Position numbers and translations under genes: made by a program. DNA of 64,000 bases from Aphodosoma sp045126975. GTDB taxonomy: Bacteria; Bacteroidota; Bacteroidia; Bacteroidales; Paludibacteraceae. The stretch is from assembly GCA_045126975.1 (NCBI GenBank), contig JBGVPL010000042.1, positions 1 to 64,000 on the forward strand, given 5' to 3'. Shown in pieces: positions 17,226 to 26,022 of the stretch. How positions within the stretch are numbered: the stretch's first letter is position 1; each line of letters begins with the position of its first letter. The notes beneath the pieces are model-generated. The model saw only the letters and a program-made list of their open reading frames with translations, was not told where the DNA came from and did no database searches.

Positions 17226-18656
17226 ATGACACAAAAAGAAAAACAAGGTCGATTGAAACGCGCAATGCGTCCGATTGACGTATGGGGCTTAGCACTCGGT
17301 GCTATTATCGGTTGGGGATGTTTCGTGCTCCCTGGCAATGCATTCTTACCAAAAGCTGGTCCATTAGGCACTGCGATAGGTATGGCTATCGGAGCCACTC
17401 TCATCTTAGTTATTGCTTTAAGTTATGGTTATTTAATACGCAAATTCCCACTGAGCGGTGGCGAATTTGTCTATACAAAAAAGACAATGGGCAAAACCAA
17501 TGCCTTCATCTGCGGATGGGGTATGATATTAGCTTATTGGAGTTTGATTCCTCTCAATGCCACTGCTTTAGGTATGATTAGCCGCTATTTATTCCCTGGT
17601 ATCATTCAAGTTGGTCACTTGTATCAAGTGGCAGGTTGGGATGTATATGCTGGCGAAGTTGTTGTATCTTCATTATTTATCATTTTAATGGCTATAGTAA
17701 ATATTTGGGGTATCAAACAAGCCGCTTGGACTCAAACTACTATCGCATTGACTTTGGTGGCAGGCATATTTATGGTTACATTCTTGATATTAACTCAAGG
17801 TCCAGATTGGAGCAATCTTACTCCTGCATTGCCTACAGGTCAAAATTGGTGGAAAGGCGTATTTGCCATTGTTGCTATGGCTCCTTGGGCATTTATTGGA
17901 TTCGACTGCATACCTCAATCGGCTGAAGAATACAACTTTAACCACAAAAAATCTACTCGCATAATGGTGTTGGCAATCTCAATTGCTGCATTGTTATACA
18001 TCGCAGTAAATACCATTACTGCATTAGGTTTCCAAGATGGCATGTCGTGGGAAGAAATGCTCGTATATTTGAAAAACAACAACCAAATTTGGGCTACAGG
18101 CTATGTAGTTAAAATGAATTTAGGTATTATAGGTTTGACGCTCTTGGGCATTGCAATGTTCTGTGCCGTTGTTTCGGGTATGAACGCATTCTATATCTCT
18201 ACATCGCGTCTCATGTATGCTATGGCTCAAGATAGCGCTTTGCCTTCAACATTCGGTAAATTAGGTGTTAAACACGGAACTCCTCGCAATGCTATTTTAT
18301 TCGTGATGCTACTCAGTTTATTTGCGCCTTGGTTTGGTCGCGAAGTATTAAACTGGATTGTTGATATGACATCAGTTGGTGCCGCTATAGTATTTGCCTA
18401 TACCACTGCATCAGCTGCTATTTGGGCTATCCGCCACAACCACAAAACACAAGCTTGGATTGGTTTCTTCGGTTGTATCATTTCATTGTTCTTCTTGTCG
18501 TTATTGATTATCCCAGGCATGCCAGGGTATTTATCAATTCAAAGTCGCGTTATTTTGCTTATTTGGATTGTGATTGGCGCTGTGTTCTATGCCTTAATTT
18601 ATGAAAAATATAAAAAGAAATCTGACGAAAATCAAATAGAAGAAGCTGAAAAATAA
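17226..18656 (+). CDS. APC superfamily amino-acid permease
   Basis: A 476-residue transporter with about 12 membrane segments. The APC start motif is clear: MRPIDVWGLALGAIIGWGCF, with the unwound TM1 GAIIGWG binding segment, then KFPLSGGEFVYTKKTMG. The TM6 region AIVAMAPWAFIGFDCIPQSA (WAFIGFD) is typical of amino-acid permease 2. Substrate not deducible; the family carries amino acids or polyamines. It sits between sufD and sufS, 10 bases before sufS, so at least the latter pair is probably co-transcribed. A supply role for the cysteine desulfurase (cysteine uptake) is a guess from position only. Confidence 0.88.
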   Translation: MTQKEKQGRLKRAMRPIDVWGLALGAIIGWGCFVLPGNAFLPKAGPLGTAIGMAIGATLILVIALSYGYLIRKFPLSGGEFVYTKKTMGKTNAFICGWGMILAYWSLIPLNATALGMISRYLFPGIIQVGHLYQVAGWDVYAGEVVVSSLFIILMAIVNIWGIKQAAWTQTTIALTLVAGIFMVTFLILTQGPDWSNLTPALPTGQNWWKGVFAIVAMAPWAFIGFDCIPQSAEEYNFNHKKSTRIMVLAISIAALLYIAVNTITALGFQDGMSWEEMLVYLKNNNQIWATGYVVKMNLGIIGLTLLGIAMFCAVVSGMNAFYISTSRLMYAMAQDSALPSTFGKLGVKHGTPRNAILFVMLLSLFAPWFGREVLNWIVDMTSVGAAIVFAYTTASAAIWAIRHNHKTQAWIGFFGCIISLFFLSLLIIPGMPGYLSIQSRVILLIWIVIGAVFYALIYEKYKKKSDENQIEEAEK

Positions 18657-18665
18657 TTACTATAT

Positions 18666-19883
18666 ATGCTTGATATAGAGAATATACGCAAAGATTTTCC
18701 GATACTTGCGCGCGAAGTGTATGGCAAACCATTGGTCTATTTCGACAATGGTGCCACTACACAAAAACCTCAATGTGTGATTGACAGAATTGTAAATTCT
18801 TATACATCGGAAAATTCAAATATACATCGTGGGGTACACTACTTAAGCGGAGTAGCAACCGAAGCACACGAGGCAGCACGTCAACGCGTGGCTGACTTCA
18901 TCGGAGCACGCTCGAAAGATGAAATTCTCTTCACTCGTGGCACTACCGAGAGCATCAACCTCGTGGCTAGCACTCTTGCCGACCAAATATGCCACGAAGG
19001 CGACGAGATACTCATCTCTACAATGGAACACCACTCCAACATTGTGCCTTGGCAAATGGCTTGCGAGCGCACTGGAGCGGTATTGCGTGTTGCTCCTATC
19101 AACGAGCATGGCGAACTTATTATCGATGAGTTCAAAGCATTACTCAACAACCGCACAAAAATAGTATCTATCGCACATGTCAGCAATGTGTTAGGCACTG
19201 TAAATCCTATTGCCGACATCATACGATTGGCTCACGAAGTAGGTGCAAAAGTTCTAATCGACGGAGCACAAGCCATTGCTCATATTCCTGTCAATGTCGT
19301 AGATTTAGACGCCGACTTCTATGCCTTCTCGGGTCATAAAGTATATGCTCCAAATGGTATCGGTGTTCTCTATGGTAAACGCGAACTACTTGACTCAATG
19401 CCTCCATTCATGGGCGGTGGTGAGATGATTGAAACCGTACGATTCGAAAAAACAACTTACAACAAACTACCTTATAAATACGAGGCAGGCACACCCGACT
19501 ATGTAGGCAGTTGCGCGTTGGCTACAGCATTAGACTATATCTCGGCAATCGGCATGAAAGAAATTGCTGATTATGAGCACGAACTACTTTCGTATGCTAC
19601 AGAAAAAATAAAAGAGATTGAAGGAATTCGCATCATTGGCGAAGCAAAAGACAAAAGCGGTGTACTATCGTTTGTTGTCGATGGCGTCCACCCTTACGAC
19701 ATAGGCATGATGCTCGACAAACTCGGCATCGCCATCCGCACAGGGCATCACTGCGCCGAGCCACTTATTGACCACTACGGCATACCCGGCACAGCACGCG
19801 CCTCTTTTGCCTTCTACAACACAAAAGCCGAAATCGACTACTTCATCTCATCCCTCAAACGAGTGTTAATGATACTAAGATAA
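18666..19883 (+). CDS. sufS: Cysteine desulfurase SufS
   Basis: PLP enzyme that moves sulfur from L-cysteine to the SUF system. In 405 residues it shows the group II features: STMEHHSNIVPWQMACERTG, VLIDGAQAIAHIPV, the PLP lysine in FSGHKVYAPNGIGVLYGK, and the active-site Cys in IAIRTGHHCAEPL. Normal length. It lies 10 bases after the permease gene, while sufC/sufD are upstream, so the suf set is split by one gene. Confidence 0.96.
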   Translation: MLDIENIRKDFPILAREVYGKPLVYFDNGATTQKPQCVIDRIVNSYTSENSNIHRGVHYLSGVATEAHEAARQRVADFIGARSKDEILFTRGTTESINLVASTLADQICHEGDEILISTMEHHSNIVPWQMACERTGAVLRVAPINEHGELIIDEFKALLNNRTKIVSIAHVSNVLGTVNPIADIIRLAHEVGAKVLIDGAQAIAHIPVNVVDLDADFYAFSGHKVYAPNGIGVLYGKRELLDSMPPFMGGGEMIETVRFEKTTYNKLPYKYEAGTPDYVGSCALATALDYISAIGMKEIADYEHELLSYATEKIKEIEGIRIIGEAKDKSGVLSFVVDGVHPYDIGMMLDKLGIAIRTGHHCAEPLIDHYGIPGTARASFAFYNTKAEIDYFISSLKRVLMILR

Positions 19884-20040
19884 TTTTTAGACAAAATGAC
19901 AAGAAAACACAAAAAATAAAAAAGACATAAGAACATAATAACAAAATTTATTAAACTATATTTTTATGTTATTTTGTTATTCTGTCTTCTAAAAATAAAT
20001 TCATGTTCTCATGTCTTCATGTCTAAATAATAACCACTTT

Positions 20041-20877
20041 ATGGAAAATAAACGATTCAAAATTAACATTGATGAAATCTTGAAGGCGAAAGTTAAGAAG
20101 AAATTACCTAAATTTTTGATTAATTTCCTCAAACGTCGCATTCATCAAGAAGAAATCAATGACTGCATCGAGAAGGCAGAACACCCACAAGGTGTAGGTT
20201 TCTTTGATGAAGCACTGAATTATCTTGACATCAAATACGAAATACGTGGGGCAGAAAATCTTGACCCTTCACGCCGTTGTATCTTTGCTAGCAATCACCC
20301 AATCGGTGGTCCCGAAGCATTGATTATGGGCTCGGTAATGCGTAAGTTTTATGGCGAAAGCTTCCGTGTGCCAGTAAACAACATATTGGCTCACTTCCAC
20401 CCTCTCGCTGAGTTCTTCGTACCTGTGAATATGAACGGCAAACAGAGCCGCGAAATCAGCGAAGGTCTCACTCGTATGTTCGAAAGTCCTTACCAAGTGC
20501 TTGTATATCCAGCTGGTAAATGCGCTCGCAAGGAACATGGCAAAGTGACTGAACAACCTTGGAAAAAAATGTTCATCACTCAGGCACGCAAATACGAGCG
20601 TGATGTAGTGCCTGTACACATGTCGGGCTACAACTCTCGCCTCTTCATGTTCCTCACAAGCTTCAGCAAATTCATCGGCTTGAAATTCAACATCGGTATG
20701 TTTATGCTTGTCGATGAATTATTTAAGAAAAAAGGCAAAACTTTTGTCATTACCTTCGGAGAGCCAATACCTTACAGCACATTCGACAAATCGAAAACCG
20801 ACCAACAATGGGCTAATTTCGTAAGGAAAAAAGTCGAAAAACTACAAGAAGGCAATGGCCAAGACCCAAATATGTAA
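20041..20877 (+). CDS. Acyltransferase, GlsA/PlsC-like (aminolipid O-acyltransferase)
   Basis: A 278-residue acyltransferase. The start MENKRFKINIDEILK was chosen over an ATG 30 bases upstream that lies in an octamer repeat (CATGTCTT type). The motif ASNHPIGGPEALIMG corresponds to the NHPLGGxD acyltransferase block I of the Bacteroides O-acyltransferase GlsA; here the acidic residue is Glu instead of Asp. VYPAGKCARKEHGKVTEQPW is the block III region. The next gene is GlsB-like, the same partnership as in glycine-lipid synthesis, where GlsB N-acylates glycine and GlsA adds the second acyl chain. Function is therefore inferred from domain plus neighbour; it could make ornithine or another aminolipid. 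Confidence 0.78.
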   Translation: MENKRFKINIDEILKAKVKKKLPKFLINFLKRRIHQEEINDCIEKAEHPQGVGFFDEALNYLDIKYEIRGAENLDPSRRCIFASNHPIGGPEALIMGSVMRKFYGESFRVPVNNILAHFHPLAEFFVPVNMNGKQSREISEGLTRMFESPYQVLVYPAGKCARKEHGKVTEQPWKKMFITQARKYERDVVPVHMSGYNSRLFMFLTSFSKFIGLKFNIGMFMLVDELFKKKGKTFVITFGEPIPYSTFDKSKTDQQWANFVRKKVEKLQEGNGQDPNM

Positions 20878-20971
20878 AAAGTTGAAAGTTCAGAGTTGAA
20901 AGTTGAAAAACCATTCGGTATTCACAAATCATCTCTATACACTATACACTAATCACTAAACACTATACATT

Positions 20972-21907
20972 ATGGTACCTATTATTGAACCTATTTCAAA
21001 AGAGTTACTCAAACAAGAACTCAACGAAAAAACATTCCTCAGAAAAACAAATAAAGCTGATAACGAAATATATGTTGTAAACGCCGAAAACTCGCCAAAC
21101 GTATTACGCGAAATCGGTCGTCTCCGCGAAGTATCATTCCGTGCCGTAGGTGGTGGCTCTGGCAAAGAGTGCGACCTCGACCACTTCGACCTCGAAGACA
21201 AAGCATGTTATCAACTCATCGTATGGAATCCAGAATTAGAAGAAATCATCGGTGGCTATCGTTTCACTCGTTGGGCACAAGCATCTTTCCACGAAAATGG
21301 TCAACCATACGTAAACACAGAGCACCTCTTCGATTTCTCTGAAAAATTCCTCAAAGAATACTTCCCTTACTGTCTCGAAATGGCACGCGCATTCGTACAA
21401 CCAAAATATCAAAGTGCCGAAATGGGACGCAAAAGCCTCTTCGCTCTCGACAACCTTTGGGATGGCATCGGCGGTCTCGTGGCTACCGACCCATCTATCA
21501 AATACCTCGCAGGCAAAGTAACTATCTATAGCACAAGTCCAGATAAGAGCCGTAAAGCAATGATTTACTACCTCGAAAAATTCTTTGGCGACCGCGAAAA
21601 AATGCTCGTTTCTAAACACCCTGAAACTTGCACCGACGAAGAACGCGCCGAATTCGATGCTATGTTCTGCGCCGACACAGCAAAAGAAAACTACAAAATC
21701 CTCAACAACTTCGTTAAATCAATGAACGACAGCATTCCGCCGCTCATCCACTCATACATCGAACTATCAAGCTCAATGAAAACATTCGGCACAACATTCG
21801 ACCCTGACTTCGGCGACTGCTACGACACTGCTATGATTATCACAATCAACGACATCTACGAACCAAAGAAAAAACGCTACATCGAATCATACTTCGAACA
21901 ACAATAA
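20972..21907 (+). CDS. GlsB/OlsB-like N-acyltransferase, copy 1
   Basis: A 311-residue GNAT-fold protein of the type annotated as hemolysin or OlsB-like, which N-acylates an amino acid (glycine in Bacteroides GlsB, ornithine in OlsB). Characteristic stretches are LREIGRLREVSFRAVGGGSG, YQLIVWNPELEEIIGGYRFT, and ALDNLWDGIGGLVATDP. It follows the GlsA-like gene by 95 bases containing 7-bp repeats (20878-20910 and 20936-20968). A paralogue follows at 22286, about half identical by eye with all motifs conserved. Confidence 0.8.
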   Translation: MVPIIEPISKELLKQELNEKTFLRKTNKADNEIYVVNAENSPNVLREIGRLREVSFRAVGGGSGKECDLDHFDLEDKACYQLIVWNPELEEIIGGYRFTRWAQASFHENGQPYVNTEHLFDFSEKFLKEYFPYCLEMARAFVQPKYQSAEMGRKSLFALDNLWDGIGGLVATDPSIKYLAGKVTIYSTSPDKSRKAMIYYLEKFFGDREKMLVSKHPETCTDEERAEFDAMFCADTAKENYKILNNFVKSMNDSIPPLIHSYIELSSSMKTFGTTFDPDFGDCYDTAMIITINDIYEPKKKRYIESYFEQQ

Positions 21908-22285
21908 ATAATACCATAGACAAGAAGACAAAAAACAATTTTAACGCTAATTACCGCAAATTATTCATTAATAAAAAATAATTTATGACTGATTTATGGT
22001 AATTTGCGTTAAAAAATATTGTCTTCATGTCAGAGAAACAACGCCGACAGGTCTGTCTTTGTTGTCGAAATTTTGTGAAGCAAAAGCGAGACCATTATGT
22101 CAAAAAGAGAATATGTCCTTATGGCATTCTGTCTAAAAAACAAAGCCCGACAGGTCTGTCATTCTTCCACCGAGATACACCGCAAGGTGTAACGAGGTAT
22201 ATGCAAGGGAAAAATATGTTTTTATGTCATTCTGTCTAAATTAAAAAACATGTTCTCCTGTACTCATGTCTAAAAAACAAAAACC
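21908..22285. repeat. Repeat-filled gap between the two GlsB-like genes
   Basis: 378 bases without a gene. 21938-22015 is a long inverted repeat (arms TTTTAACGCTAATTACC and GGTAATTTGCGTTAAAA, one mismatch, plus inner AAATTATT/AATAATTT arms). 22045-22110 is a GGTCT...AGACC element shared with 24735-24790. The rest is CATGTC/CATTCTGTC octamer-like repeats. A 70-codon open frame at 22027-22239 lies wholly in these repeats and is not counted as a gene. Confidence 0.8.
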
Positions 22286-23260
22286 ATGCAAGAACAACCA
22301 ATAATCGAACCCATCGATCGCGAACTAATCGAAGCCGAACTAACCCAAGAACGCTTTCTACGCACAACCAACAAAGCCGGCAACGAAATCTACATCATCA
22401 ACGCCCACAACTCGCCCAACACCATGCGTGAGATAGGACGCCTACGCGAAATAGCATTCCGCACAGCTGGAGGAGGCACAGGCGAAGAAATCGACATCGA
22501 CCAATTCGACACAATGGATACACCATGCGAACAACTCATCGTATGGAATCCCGATGCACGCGAAATCATCGGAGGCTACCGATTCATTTTAGGCGAAAAC
22601 ATCACCTACGACCCACAAGGCCAACCCAACATCGCCACATCACACCTCTTCCACTTCTCACAAAAATTCATCGACCGCTACATGCCATACACCATCGAAC
22701 TCGGTCGCTCATTCGTTGCCATCGAATACCAATCATCACAAGCAGGTGCCAAAAGCCTCTACGCCCTCGACAACCTCTGGGACGGACTCGGTGCACTCAC
22801 CATCAAGTACCCACAAATAAAATACTTCTTCGGCAAATTTACCATGTATCCATCCTTCAACACTCTTGGACGCGACATGATACTATTCTACCTCCGCCGC
22901 CACTTCGGCGACCGACAAAAACTTGTAACTCCACACAACCCACTCAAATTTGCCCACAAACTAACCATACTACAACGCCTATTCCCAATCAAAGCCATAA
23001 AAGAAAACTATAAAATACTCAACCGCGAAGTCCGCGCTCTCGGCGAAAACATACCTCCACTCGTCAACGCCTATATGAACCTCTCAGCCACAATGAAAGT
23101 ATTCGGCACAGCCATCAACGACGAATTCGGCAATGTAGAAGAAACCGGAATACTCATCACCGTAAAAGACATCTATCCCGAAAAACGCGAACGCCACATC
23201 GTCAGCTACATCCAAAACCTCAAAGAAAACCTCCAACTAAAACAAATCGGCATAAAATAA
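22286..23260 (+). CDS. GlsB/OlsB-like N-acyltransferase, copy 2
   Basis: A 324-residue paralogue of the preceding protein. It shares the framework TNKAGNEIYIINAHNSPN, MREIGRLREIAFRTAGGGTG, EQLIVWNPDAREIIGGYRF and ALDNLWDGLGALTIKYP, and has a 13-residue longer C-terminus. Its codon use is markedly richer in C at third positions (many GAC, ATC, CTC) than copy 1, so the copies may differ in age or origin. Tandem GlsB paralogues could use different amino acids or acyl donors; this is inference. Confidence 0.78.
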   Translation: MQEQPIIEPIDRELIEAELTQERFLRTTNKAGNEIYIINAHNSPNTMREIGRLREIAFRTAGGGTGEEIDIDQFDTMDTPCEQLIVWNPDAREIIGGYRFILGENITYDPQGQPNIATSHLFHFSQKFIDRYMPYTIELGRSFVAIEYQSSQAGAKSLYALDNLWDGLGALTIKYPQIKYFFGKFTMYPSFNTLGRDMILFYLRRHFGDRQKLVTPHNPLKFAHKLTILQRLFPIKAIKENYKILNREVRALGENIPPLVNAYMNLSATMKVFGTAINDEFGNVEETGILITVKDIYPEKRERHIVSYIQNLKENLQLKQIGIK

Positions 23261-23280
23261 AAATACAACTTCACTTCATA

Positions 23281-23325
23281 TTCTCCCCCTGTCTTAGGGG
23301 GAGTCCCGAAGGGGAAGGGGTTAAA
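23281..23325. repeat. CCCC double-hairpin interspersed repeat, copy 3
   Basis: CTCCCCCTGTCTTAGGGGGA followed by TCCCGAAGGGGAAGGGGTT, in the 79-base gap before the next gene. Confidence 0.85.
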
Positions 23326-23339
23326 ATTTCAATTAACAA

Positions 23340-23762
23340 ATGATTCTAATCATACTCATATCCATCCTAATAATCCTCATCGTAGGCGCCAGTATCTTCG
23401 TCCACCGAGTCAACAAAGCTACACCCGAACAACCACCCGTAGAAATAGCCGACGACTGTTGCGGTTCACATGCCGTATGCGAACGCGATAGCCTACTCTC
23501 ACAAACCGATCAAATCATCTATTTCGACGACGAAGAGCTCGACGACCTCCGTGGCATCCCTTGCGAAGACTACACCGAAGCACAAATCACAATGCTCGAA
23601 AACGTCTTCTACACCCTCCGCGAACAAGACGTAGCTGGCTGGATACGTAGCATCCAACTCCGCAACATCGACCTCCCAGAAGACATCCGCGACCAAGCCC
23701 TACTCATCGTAGCCGAACGTCGCGAACACACCCTCGAAGAATGGACAAAAAATAACCAATAA
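23340..23762 (+). CDS. Conserved membrane-anchored protein of unknown function
   Basis: 140 residues: one N-terminal membrane segment (MILIILISILIILIVGASIF), then a soluble part. Cys-rich ADDCCGSHAVCERDSLLS comes first, then YFDDEELDDLRGIP, FYTLREQDVAGWIRSIQLRN and DLPEDIRDQALLIVAERR. The CCGxHxxC pattern could bind a metal or form disulfides. I recall the same layout in other Bacteroidales but no function. It follows the GlsB-like pair in the same direction and ends at a strong terminator. Confidence 0.7.
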   Translation: MILIILISILIILIVGASIFVHRVNKATPEQPPVEIADDCCGSHAVCERDSLLSQTDQIIYFDDEELDDLRGIPCEDYTEAQITMLENVFYTLREQDVAGWIRSIQLRNIDLPEDIRDQALLIVAERREHTLEEWTKNNQ

Positions 23763-23763
23763 A

Positions 23764-23792
23764 AAAAAACGCCTACATCTAGGCGTTTTTTT
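23764..23792. terminator. Bidirectional intrinsic terminator
   Basis: Stem ACGCCTA/TAGGCGT with loop CATC, flanked by A-run and T-run. It sits between the convergent genes ending at 23762 and 23794. Confidence 0.9.
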
Positions 23793-23793
23793 A

Positions 23794-24369
23794 TTACTCA
23801 ATTTTCAATTTAGTAAGTCCACTCCTATTCCCCACAACAAACAATTTAGGCTCTCCTGTTCCATTATTTTGTCTCAAATCATTAATATACACAGGCTCAC
23901 CCAATATAAACAATCCACAACGAAACGTATCACCCACTTTCAATTTAGAATTTTGAGCCTCAACCACTTCAAACTTATCATCTCCCAAATATCTCAACCT
24001 ACACACCCTATTAGGTTGCCACGCAATCAATAGCATATCACCAACCTTCAAATCGCCACTCGACATCGATTCCGACATCACCAAGTCAGAATTATCCACA
24101 TTTTCCGACTTCAATTTCAAAATAAACGCATCCCAATTTTCATAACCAAGAGCTTTTGACAACACATTCAATGTACTATTACGTGCATTATCAACGCCAT
24201 CAACATATCCCCACAAACGTTTCAATGTTGACGTACTTATCTGTTCATGAGTACGTTCCCAAATAATTCCCCGCAAAAAATCAAAATCAGCAGGAGTCTC
24301 TATCTTTCTCTTTATCGAAGCCTCAATTCTGAGACGCAATTCATAAATTTCAGGTCTATCTATTTCCAT
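23794..24369 (-). CDS. Bacteroidales-type helix-turn-helix-like protein
   Basis: 191 residues. The N-terminal 90 residues (LRLRIEASIKRKIETPADFD, then STSTLKRLWGYVDG, NARNSTLNVLSKALGYENWD) match a widespread Bacteroidales hypothetical that looks like a divergent helix-turn-helix. The C-terminal half is beta-rich (KVGDMLLIAWQPNRVCRLRY, GDTFRCGLFILGEPVYINDL). A DNA-binding regulator role is inference. Divergent from the kinase gene across a 437-base gap. Confidence 0.6.
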   Translation of the reverse strand: MEIDRPEIYELRLRIEASIKRKIETPADFDFLRGIIWERTHEQISTSTLKRLWGYVDGVDNARNSTLNVLSKALGYENWDAFILKLKSENVDNSDLVMSESMSSGDLKVGDMLLIAWQPNRVCRLRYLGDDKFEVVEAQNSKLKVGDTFRCGLFILGEPVYINDLRQNNGTGEPKLFVVGNRSGLTKLKIE

Positions 24370-24414
24370 AACACTACAATTAAATGTTCTCTAAAGCATG
24401 CTACCCAAATATTG

Positions 24415-24457
24415 TCCCCCTGTTTTAGGGGGACAAGCTCGAAGAGCAGGGGGTTAA
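24415..24457. repeat. CCCC double-hairpin interspersed repeat, copy 4
   Basis: TCCCCCTGTTTTAGGGGGA, followed by a CTCGAAGAG hairpin and CAGGGGGTTAAA. Confidence 0.85.
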
Positions 24458-24513
24458 ATTCCATTGCAAATTTACAACAAACATTCTTAATCTGCAAGGT
24501 TCATTTTGGTCCA

Positions 24514-24547
24514 TTTGCAAATGATACAAAAAAATTTATTACCTTTG
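24514..24547 (+). promoter_or_regulatory. Candidate promoter for the kinase leader
   Basis: -33 like TTTG and -7 box TACCTTTG, spaced by 22 bases. Confidence 0.45.
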
Positions 24548-24734
24548 CAAAAAATATAACTTTATTCATTCTACATGAAAAAACGTTATATATGAGAAAA
24601 AAGTCCTCGAGAGGGCAAACTATGCTTAACTGCGGGTGACCAAAAGGAACCTGCAGTAAGCAAATATCCAATTTTCCCTCGTCCCCAACGGGGGCGAACA
24701 AAAAAAGCCAAATCATTTAATAAAAAAAATCCCG

Positions 24735-24790
24735 AATGGTCTGTCTTTAATGTCGAAATTTTGCATAGCAAAAGCAAGACCATTCTGTCT
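24735..24790. repeat. GGTCT...AGACC imperfect palindrome, second copy
   Basis: Contains ATGGTCTGTCTTTAATGTCG and ends AGCAAGACCATTCTGTC. About 80 percent like 22050-22105. Folds with TTTTGC/GCAAAA and GGTCT/AGACC arms. Confidence 0.8.
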
Positions 24791-24806
24791 AAAAAAAAAT
24801 CAAACC

Positions 24807-26018
24807 ATGAACAACGAACTAACATCATCAGATTTTCTTCAAGAAAACTTCTTCACCGCCGAAGACAACATAACCGAATATTTCGAAATAACAACCCAAA
24901 GCAAGTACAACACCTTCTACAAAATAAAACGCTTTGGACGTTGGTTTTTGCTCAAAGGCCTCAAACCCGAATATGCCACACAACCCCTATATGTTTCGCT
25001 ACTAAAAAAAGAGTTCGAACTATCAGCCGAACTCTCCCACCCCAATATCGTCGTTACGCTTCTTAAAGAAGACAATCCACGCATAGGTCCAGCCATTATG
25101 ATGGAATACATTGACGGCATGACACTCGACCAATTTCTAGCAACAAATCCAACTGCCGAGCAACGCCAAAAAGTCGTGATGCAACTCCTCGATGCCATGC
25201 AATATTTCCACTCAAAACAAATCACGCATCGCGACCTCAAGCCAAGCAACATCCTCATCACCCACAACGGATTCAATGTCAAAATTATCGATTTCGGACT
25301 AGCCGATGCCGACAACTACGCCATATTCAAGCAACCAGCAGGCACCGTATCATACGCCGCACCCGAACAAATGGTATCTGGCTCAACAATTGATTGCCGT
25401 ACCGATATCTATTCGTTCGGTTTGATACTGCGTGAGATTTTCCCGAAGAGATATAGTTCAATAGTACGAAAATGCACACAATCCACCCCTTCCAAGCGTT
25501 ATGCCAATGTAGCAGATATTCAGCATGCAATTCATCGACATAATCAGGTGCGCAAGTTAGTATTGCCTATTACATTTGGCGTTTTATTATTAACATCTCT
25601 ATTCTTCTTATTATTCAATCGTACCAATGATGCTACCACATATTCCGACCCACAGCAAGCAATGATTAACGAAGCCTTTACTGAAATAGACAAAATCTAT
25701 CGTCCATATATGGATAGTCTCGAGCAAGGCCTGTTCCTATATGAAGAGTTTGCCTCCTTATCACTAGTCCAAAAGAGCAAAACACAAGGCGAATTATTAC
25801 AAACATATCTACAGCAAATACCATCAGATAGTCCGTTTTATGGCAATTTCATGGCATCGTTCACAGGCTATTTCTCAAACGAATATTTCTATCCAGCCGA
25901 CGAATTATACAAGCAATTGCCGTCATTTTTCAAAGAACACAACGAAGGGCGCATATCCGATTCCGAATACGAAAAACTCTATACCACATACAACAAATTA
26001 GCCAACTCACTACAATAA
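24807..26018 (+). CDS. Membrane Ser/Thr protein kinase (PknB-like)
   Basis: 403 residues from MNNELTSSDFLQE; an ATG 57 bases upstream lies in a repeat and was rejected. The kinase domain spans about residues 25-245: ATP-binding Lys in RWFLLKGLKPE, catalytic loop THRDLKPSNILITHNG, DFG in IIDFGLADADN, APE in SYAAPEQM, and DIYSFGLIL. The glycine-rich loop is not canonical (FYKIKRFGRWF), yet the catalytic residues are all present. One membrane segment (LVLPITFGVLLLTSLFFLLF, about residues 262-282) leads to a 120-residue extracytoplasmic domain of unknown type. Orphan of any phosphatase or FHA neighbour. Confidence 0.88.
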   Translation: MNNELTSSDFLQENFFTAEDNITEYFEITTQSKYNTFYKIKRFGRWFLLKGLKPEYATQPLYVSLLKKEFELSAELSHPNIVVTLLKEDNPRIGPAIMMEYIDGMTLDQFLATNPTAEQRQKVVMQLLDAMQYFHSKQITHRDLKPSNILITHNGFNVKIIDFGLADADNYAIFKQPAGTVSYAAPEQMVSGSTIDCRTDIYSFGLILREIFPKRYSSIVRKCTQSTPSKRYANVADIQHAIHRHNQVRKLVLPITFGVLLLTSLFFLLFNRTNDATTYSDPQQAMINEAFTEIDKIYRPYMDSLEQGLFLYEEFASLSLVQKSKTQGELLQTYLQQIPSDSPFYGNFMASFTGYFSNEYFYPADELYKQLPSFFKEHNEGRISDSEYEKLYTTYNKLANSLQ

Positions 26019-26022
26019 AAAC

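Larger units (their letters stand above)
24370..24806. other. Gap and probable kinase leader region
   Basis: Holds CCCC double-hairpin copy 4 (24415-24457) and a candidate plus promoter (TTTG at 24514-24517, 22 bases, TACCTTTG at 24540-24547). Two tiny overlapping frames follow: MKKRYI, then MRKKSSRGQTMLNCG. Next is an inverted repeat around 24628-24660 (CTTAACTGCGGGT/ACCTGCAGTAAG), and then the GGTCT...AGACC element (24735-24790). The RNA from the promoter to the kinase ATG would be about 260 bases. Confidence 0.45.

Noticed and set aside
22027..22239. 70-codon open frame between the two GlsB-like genes
   Set aside because: It consists entirely of interspersed repeat sequence shared with 24735-24790 and has no protein features.
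20041..23762. Prophage or transposon in the repeat-rich 20-24 kb part
   Set aside because: No integrase, transposase or phage gene; repeats are short and non-coding.
24586..24660. Possible selenocysteine or riboswitch reading of the kinase leader (UGA after NCG, followed by a hairpin)
   Set aside because: The hairpin does not match a bacterial SECIS and no known riboswitch core is present; kept only as an unexplained leader.
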